Source: Dermacentor variabilis
Taxonomy: Eukaryota; Arthropoda; Arachnida; Ixodida; Ixodidae
Length of the DNA: 64,000 nt
Assembly (NCBI RefSeq): GCF_050947875.1
Contig: NC_134568.1
Span: 201,305,043-201,369,042, forward strand
Reading direction: 5' to 3'
The notes under the pieces were generated by a model that was not told the DNA's origin, made no database searches, and saw nothing but the letters and a program-made list of their open reading frames with translations. Both the position numbers and the translations under genes were made by a program. Shown here piece by piece: positions 51,371 to 60,300 of this stretch. The first letter of the stretch is position 1. Every line of letters begins with the position of its first letter.

Positions 51371-54300
51371 AGCACAGGGCATACTGGTGGTGGTTAGAAT
51401 ACTATGTCAGCATTGATTGACCAAAACACGCCCTCACAAGGAAAAAGAAGGAGGGAAAAGATATAGTATGACTGCTACAAGACACTACTACTACTTTTTT
51501 TAACTTGATCTGGAATAGGAAACTCTGAAATCAGCCTAGATTCAGCGATGCAATCCTGTGACTGAATTGTAATATGTGATGCAAGGGTTTAGGATGTCAG
51601 CTGAAGCAACTTAAAGTCAGCATTAACAAATCTCCGGAGACACTACACCACCCTGCTTACTGAAGGAGAGCACCATTTAACTCATAAAGGGTTCAACAAG
51701 CACGCCTCAATAAGTCAAAAGGCACGCTGGACTTGGTGGGTGTGGCCCCACAGAAATGTGTTTCAATCAGAGAGTTCTCTTGACCTTTTCAGAAGCGGTC
51801 CATTTCAAACATGTTTCAGAAGCATTAAATTTCGAGAATACCATGGGTAGTGTATTGTAGGAGAGAAAGAATGACAAGGAACCAGGTGATTAGTGTCTGA
51901 TGAGCGTAAGCATTTGATACCATGTAACCGTGCAAAGGGCTCATGACTACTGTCTCAGATGAGACTGAAAGGACCTTCATTTTGCTATTGTTGATGTTTA
52001 TCTCTGATTGGTCTAATTCAAAAATATATATTTATTTTTCCAGCCATCGAAGTTTCGATATTAGCCCAGAATTGAGGCCCATCTACATTTCATTAAGCAC
52101 AGTACTGACTACCCTACTAAAGGTCATTACACATATATATCTCTGACCTTCTTAGACGTTACGACTGCTGAGCTGATCATTCTTCAGGATACAACAATTT
52201 CACATAATACCTTACACAGTATTTCTTTTTTCAGTCCACCAGAAAAAGTTAAGGGCACCACACTTATATTAGTGTGTATTCAACCAAGTACACCACCCCT
52301 CACGCATCAACTGGACACACATACCAGTTCCCTTTCAAATTTTAAAATCATGCTGCTGTGTTTATTTTGACATACTGCAGCTCTAACAAAAGTTGTTTTG
52401 GGACCCTTTCTAACAAAGTTTATGCTACAAAACATTACTCATACATCTGAATACTGCAATCTGTACCTTGGTCCAGCATGTACTATATAAGAACTAGCAT
52501 ACACAATTCTAAATGTCATATGTAAGCCACACAAGGCAAAGTGTAATTAGGTACTTCAAGAACTGTTGCAGTATATATGCTGAATGGTTCCATCATAAAA
52601 CAATGTGCCCCTTTTGAAAATGTTTTTCATACTCCTATCCTTCGGCAATAGTCACACTAAGAAATATAACATGCAGAAAGACAGGTAGGCCCACAGAAGT
52701 CTCCAACAAAAACATTCACACATTGAAATCAACCTATCATTAGTAATTGCAGACAATGATCATGGTGGTTTATTCTATGCATAAATTATTATACTTAGGC
52801 CACAATTTTTCTTTGACTTATCTCATAAGGTTATGTAGAATTTGTTTCCATCATAACAGCCACAAAAGATTAAAAGGCAGTGATGACAAGGTTCTCCTTA
52901 GAGTGGGCAAAGGTGTTTCCCTGCCAACCAACCAGTCCAAATGACTGCCTTCTTACCACTTCACCATGTGCAACATAAGTGTGATATGAGGCAGATCAGT
53001 CCACAACAACCAGATGTACCAAGAACAAATCACAGAGACCATTTCTTGCATCTAATGTTTGCCACACACACAACCACACTACATGTACCAATGGCAACAC
53101 TATGCACATAATGATCCCAGAGTTATCACCACCTACAGCACAACAAAGACATATAAACAAAAAAAGCACTATGGCTATGAAATGAGCTTGTATTGTCCAT
53201 AAGGACATAACAGCTAAGTATCACTCTTATAAGGTATGGCTCATTGCACCTTAATTAAGCCATGATACTCTGACAGACCAGCCGTGGGGTCCCCCTAATA
53301 CAAGTCTCATGTATAAGCAATGGTTGCGATTGATCAGGGAAACACAAGAAAGAAATGCTGCAAAAAGCACATCCTACAGAGACAGGGTGCATCATACTCT
53401 TTAATATTGACACGTGCATATTGCGTGTTTCTTGTGGATGATGCACGCGTGTGCCCCGACGAAGACGACGAACGCTCTCTGGCTCTAATGTTGTTGGCTG
53501 AACTGGCCAGCGCTGCAGTTATCCTTTGTAAATATACTCTGTAAATAGTTTCCAGTGCTTAATCCTTCTTTCGCGTAACGTTTTGGTGGAGGGTGCGATT
53601 TCGGCCACGGAGCGAGGTTTCTTGGTGAGCAACACGTTGAAGGCATCTTCGATACCTTTTAGTACATGACTGATCCTCTCAGACTCCGCCATGGCCGAGT
53701 TCGTTTTCTTGCATAGGTCCAGGATGTCTTCAATGTAACTGGTGAATGATTCATCTGGCTGCTGAGAACACGCCCACAAACGCTGCTCGGCATGCAGCTT
53801 ATGAACACCGGGGCGACAAAATACGTCGACAAGGGCGGTCTTGAAGGCAGACAAGGTCGGGATATCTGCTTCGTGGTTGTTATATCAAAGGCTGGTGACA
53901 CCCGCGAGGTAGAACAAACAGCCCATTGTACAGTTTGGCTAGTTCATTACACTTGTTATGCGTACTGACCCTCTCCTATGCAATGAGCCAGTCCTCCAGA
54001 CAGGCATCAGCCGCGCCAGTGAAGTTAGCAGGGTCGCGGCGATGAGTTACACCAGGACATGCAGTCGGTGCAGGAGGATGGGTTTGCTAGGAGACGTCCC
54101 GAGGCATGGTAGATGGCAGGGTATGGGATCAATGTTCCAGGATGGGAGGTTTGAGGGTACAGCACTTTCCACCAAATGTTAAGGTGTTTAATGTTAAAGC
54201 GACAGTCTAGACAGAGTATGGACTACGAGTGCAAGCGGCATTCATGGACGAAAGCAGTGAAAAGGACAACCAACTAGAAAGCGCACAAGAGAACGACCCA

Positions 54301-57300
54301 CTATATCATTTCAATCCTGCTCTACAATGGGAAATTTCGCTCACAGGGGCGCCGACGCCGGATTTTGTGCGACACGAGGCCCTTAATGCTATTGCGTCAA
54401 TGTAGGTGATGTTCGAGTCACAGTGCTTGGGTACTTCAAGATGACATTTACAAGGGGATAATATTATTATAACTAGTAATAATTTGAAACATACAAGTTC
54501 AACATATGTGGTGCCAACTGCAGAATGTTTGTCACAGCAAAAATATACATCTCTCTCCCCTCCTTAATTGTTCGACATTTCCACCAATGCAAAATTTCTA
54601 GGAAGTGCCCAGTACCATGCATATTTAAATTTTATCATGGTATTTCAACACCTGCCAACTGTAGCAACCAGCAGTTGTTTCAACAGTGACTGTCTCCAAG
54701 TGCTGAGAACAGGGAATTTGAGACAAAGATTATGATTGTTGCTGCCCAACATTCACAGCAGTGGCGGACCTCAGAATTTGTGCGACAGTTGCCAGTAAAA
54801 GCATTACTTAACAATTTTTACTAATTAGGTCTTTAGATCAATTCCCTTATGCACATATAGCAGTTGCAAAGTTGAAGCCAGTCTCTGCACTCAAGCCATA
54901 TCCTCTGCATAAGGATTCTCACACTAGCATCGGTTACCAAATAACCATCCCCAAACTTGTAGAAAAATACACTGGCACACTGATGCGATTTTCCCACAAA
55001 GACTTGCCTGTGGGACAAAGCTACATAAAACACTAATGCATTTCATTTCGGATTTTGAAAATATAGTTGACTCCGATTAATAGGACTTATGTGGGACTGC
55101 AACATTCGGTCGAATTATCCAAAAGGTCAAATTCACAAACGACAGCAAAATGAATTAACTGAAATGTTTTTTCTATCGCTTGAAATAGTCTGTAGCACAT
55201 TTTTTTTTCTTCCCTTTGAAGGGCGACTCAATCAGCATGAGACAAAGAGAGCCGACATGTTTAAAAGCTGCTTCAGCATGACAAATGAAGAAAAAGCAAG
55301 AACAAATGGCTTCACGGGCAGAAGGAGCATCGGCCACTAAAAGATAAAAATTAATTTAAATAAAACAGCTTCACGCCTAGGGAAGCAGTAGCACCATCTG
55401 CTGAATGTCTTGTGTTTTCAAGCTTAACCGAACAGGCACGCTTTCTGAAAAGGCACGCCTTCGAGTTTGAACTTGTGGAGATGCTGCACAGTGCGACAGT
55501 CACGGCACTTATGGGCAAAGGCTCACCGCAAGACTGTTCGAGTATGCATGTCCACTGCGCTACTAACCAGGTAGCAGTCCATCAAACAAAACGAAAAGCT
55601 GCGGATGCAAAGGTCCCACATAACCAACTAACTGCGGGCCTGTGAACAAGTGCTGTGGCGACAAAGTGCTCAGCCGAAGGAGAGCTCAGGTGGAGAGGGT
55701 GCCCGGAGGCCACCACTTAGAAGGCCAATCAAGGAGTGACCCGGTGACGTATGCTTGTGCAGTGACTCAACACCAGGAGGCAGAAGCGCAGTTTACATGG
55801 GAAATTAGCTCTGGTGTGCTAGCTGTGTCCACCATGTTGCCATTGCAGCGGCGGTTTCCAGTGATCAAGCTAAGCCCAACGCACAAGCTGGGGGATGAGG
55901 GGCGAGAAGGCACCTCGATCCCCACAAACAAAACACGTATTCCTTCCACAGCAATGTATATGGGTTTTCGTCAGGGCTTTCCACAGCATTTGAATTAAGC
56001 AAAAAGTCTAGTTAACCAGGAAACTGGTGCCGCTGTCAGATTTTCTACTGTAAGTGGAAATGTCTCGAGTACTGACCACCTTCAAGTCCACAGTTACATG
56101 TGCATTAAAGTTACAAATTAAACAGTTCATTAAGTATTGCATTTAAAATTTACTATATTTAATAATTTGAGACAGTCAAGGAAACACCTTATATAATGTT
56201 TGCAGCTTCAAAAGTAAACATTTAGACAACCAAGAATGTAAATTGGTTGTTTAGATTATCAAGAAATCTTTGGAGAAATGCGGAAATACGGGGTTAAATA
56301 TAATATGCCATGGGCAATTTAATTTGATACTGACCACATATATAAGGCAGGAAACATGCTCAAGGCATATACCTGTGTCAAAGCCTCTGCTTTCAAAGTC
56401 CTTGTACAGCTGAATGCTGTATTTGGAAACTCTGCATTCTATGGTAGTGGCCTTCAGCTGCCCCAGGAGTCCAGCACCATGCTTTGTTGAACCACCTCCA
56501 ATTCTAGAACAAGATTAAAAAGAGGAAATGCTAGACTGTGTGTTCATGTTATGCCCAATAGATACGTATAACAAAAAGGTCATCCCAAAGATGGAAAAAT
56601 TGTGGGGCAGTAATAACTCCACACTAATGCGAAAAGAGGACACAATGAGAGAGATGCTGTAAATAAAAATATGTCAAAGCAAAGTCAATGCTTTTGAACA
56701 AAACAGACAAATCAGCTAGCACAGATCAAACAGATCAAAATAGGTAGACTGACAGATCAACTAGATCAGCCTGCTGGGGTCAGATAAAATTTGTTTGACA
56801 CACAGTACATTTAATGCATAAAAAGTAACACAGTCTATAGATGTACATAAACCTCTGTCAAACATGACACGTTTAATTTTGTCTGCAGCATATTCACATG
56901 ATGGTCGCTTAACTATTTCCTCTCCCACAATACCAACAAAGAAATGAAATACGTAAGCTGACAAGATCAGCAACTTTCTGGTTTCCCATCCCTTCCCTCT
57001 CTGAATAAATTCAGAGTCATAAACAATTTTTTTGCCTCCCGTAAGCCTCTCATTAAAAATGCCTTTTTAGAAATCCAAGGGAGCAACAATTTTTGTTGAC
57101 AAAGCAGTATCACAAATAAAGTATGCATATATTAGTTTCCTTCTGATTTGCTGCTGCAAGCAACAAGTTACAAGAGAACATTCCCACTCTGCATTATTGA
57201 TAGCCTGCTATACCTGGTGGCCGCTCGCTGTGACTAGCTTGACATTTACCACAGGCAATGTTATTTCATTGAATATTAAAAAAATTGTGCAGAAATATTA

Positions 57301-57320
57301 CCTTCATTATCATCATCATC

Positions 57321-57388
<68 letters not shown>

Positions 57389-60300
57389 CAAATTTAGGCC
57401 ACACTTCAGGATGAAGTTCTTTTTAAGAGATTTTCGATTACCTGAAGCTCTGTCTCAACCAAACCTATTTTATGCCTGCACATTTTTTTATAACCTTTTG
57501 GCAAACTCAAATGCATTTTTCAATCCCTTTGGCACCAAACCAATAGTACAATTGTTATCTGTTGTGTGCACTAAATACCCTACTTAGCTCCACTCCTTGT
57601 TAATCTCAGCTAGAATGATCACCTATCTGTGTTTGCTCTCATAACAATACTGCCAAAAGAATCCAGTGTGTTTACCATGTATCACAAGTTCATGCACCCA
57701 GAAGGAATGGTCACAAGGTCCAAGTACAAACCTCAGCACAGTCAGTGTTTTCAGCAAACTAATTTCCTTTCAATGCATTCATCTCTTGATCTTGCTCCTA
57801 GCCACTGCTATTTCCAGAAGGAAGCAAGCCCAACATGACACCGAGAGTAGGAAATAAATAAATAAATATGAAGCAAGCAAGATCCTTTTTTCTCAGGTTG
57901 ACAAAACCAGAGCACAGTTACTGAATATATAGCTTGACAGATCTATGAAAACTTGGTTTTAAGGTTCAAAGTTGCTGATAAAATGTAATTTTTAAAGTCG
58001 CAGCAAAATTATGCTTACACTCCTTTCTCGAGGACAACAACATCAGTAAGGCCATGGTCTCGAGCCAAATGATATGCCACTGAGCAGCCTACAACACCAC
58101 CTCCACAGATGACTACACGAGCTTCACTAGGCAGGTCCAAGGGACAGGTTGTCTTCTCAGCAGCCTGCCCAGCAGTCCCAAGCCACAAGTTAGCGACAGG
58201 ACCATGCTGTTTAGGTCGGCAAAGGTCTATCAGCCGCAGCGGCAGACTTGGCAATCTGACCTGCACAAGTAAGAAGTGCAAGGTCTTCTAAAAACAGCAC
58301 AAGGCACAAATACTGTGAAAATGTGTGAATATTACCTCGAGATGCATACAGCAAGGTGTACTAGCAGCCCATTACACTACTCACTCAACCATGGAAGCCT
58401 GCAGCTATGAAATTTGAATGAAACAATTAGTTGTGCTACAAAGCGCAAGTTTTGTTTAAAGAAATTTTCAAATAATCTACAACAGGTTCGATAAATTATG
58501 ATTTTGGAAGTTTATGTGCCCTGGTACCTTTTCTACTTTAAGGGCAGCAGACAACTATATATACCAAGATTCTTCTGTAATGCTAGACAAACTTTCCAGA
58601 AAATGTTACACAGAAATGGCCTTACAGGCAAGAGAGATCGCTGTCCATTACCTAAGTGTACCCAAAGCTTATCAGTACGATAACCATAATTACAAGATGC
58701 ATTGGCTCAAGTTGTGTCAAAGGCAGAAAAATATTTTGCAATATATATTCAAGCATTTTCTACCAGAGGTTCCAATCAATATTAGTGTGCTGCCGTGGAG
58801 ACGGGCGAGTCTGATATTTTACCTGTGAACTATATTGCCACTAATTTTATGTTAGCTAATGGAGTGCCATTTTATCACTTGCTATTGTAATAAATCTCAT
58901 AAATTCTTAGAATGCGTACACAAGATATCGAATACAATCAAGTCTCATCCATGATGTGCCATATTCACAAGAAAATTGCACGAGACTGGACTAAACACAT
59001 CTAATTTAATTGTTCAAGGGCTTTCTACATGTAATGTCTATCCAAGATTGAAGAAAGAAAAGACACAGCTGTATAGCTCCGTCTACTAAAGCTTTGAGTA
59101 AAATAGCCTAGCATTAAATTTATGTATTTCCGAGTTGAAAAACAAAGATATTGCAGCTACTATTCAATTACAGCTTTCGGGCTTGCCATCATGCACTAAT
59201 ACAATGACAGGTGCTCAAGTGTGAATACCAAGGTTTGTCATACAAATAAATATGTATATAGAGTATGCACTATTTTTAATAATGTGAACTGTTTCTACAT
59301 TCAATTCAGAAAAGTAAATTAGACTATTTTTTACAATATGCTGAATTTAGGAAGCGCTTTCACAAGGCAAAGCGCTTAACCAGTTCTCTTCCATGACATT
59401 CTTTAAGATGTAGGGGCATAGAAGGAATCATTCCTGCAGAGCGAGAGAACTACAGATGACAAAAGGGTCACAAGGTATTTGTCCATTGCTCCTTCAGGCT
59501 ATGTGCATAATGAATTGTATGTCATGACATCAACTAGCCCACTTGTTAGGTAGACTACATTTCAGCGTACAGAACAGCATATGAACAAGAGAAATATAAT
59601 CAATACTTCTTTTTGGGCGATTGGTTTATCTTGAAACATATGGGTAACAGTGCTAACAGACGACCACAAGGGAGACACGTACAGACAAGCGCTTGTGTAT
59701 ACATGTCTCCCTTCTTGTGGTCGTTACCCACATGTTTCATAATAATAACAGTAAGTACAATCTGCAGTGAGCGCTATGGGCTATTCAATATAGAAAGTTC
59801 TGATGAACCATGAACTGGTCTCAAAGAGTTCCATTGCAACTCTGGTTCGGTAGCCAACTGCAGCAGCACGTCACTACAAACAAAAATACATACAATGCAA
59901 GCTGACGCACACAGCACCACCTGCATGAGGCATTGCAAGCTTTGCACCTTCAATACTATGCATAGTCTGCACAAAATGAGTCTCGCTAAACTATGGTGGC
60001 TGCTTCAGTACGTGCAACTGAGTAAAACTTTGGAACTTGACAAATTCCATCCTGTATGTGTTTGGATGCAAGGTGTAGTGCAATGATTGCACGCCTTTGT
60101 CAACAAGCTAACCATACACATAGCTTACCATAACAATGTTTCTTCTCTTGCTAGACTCGCATCCTACTTCTGAGAACACAATGCTGCATATTGTTCCTTT
60201 ACCATGTTACCCAGTAGGTCACTGCAAACAACAGTTTCTAAACAATAGCTAGTAAATACCTTTCTAGTTTTACCTTTCTTTCTGCACTTCAGTATTTCAC

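Noticed and set aside
55069..56050. Complete pogo-type element
   Set aside because: Only a left-end-like sequence was seen and no inverted partner could be found.
57285..57587. Poly-serine protein
   Set aside because: It is a translated (AGT)n microsatellite.
58279..58281. Translation start of the PDPR-like protein at the upstream edge of exon 2
   Set aside because: The codon is TTG, not ATG, and lies inside the acceptor region of the intron.
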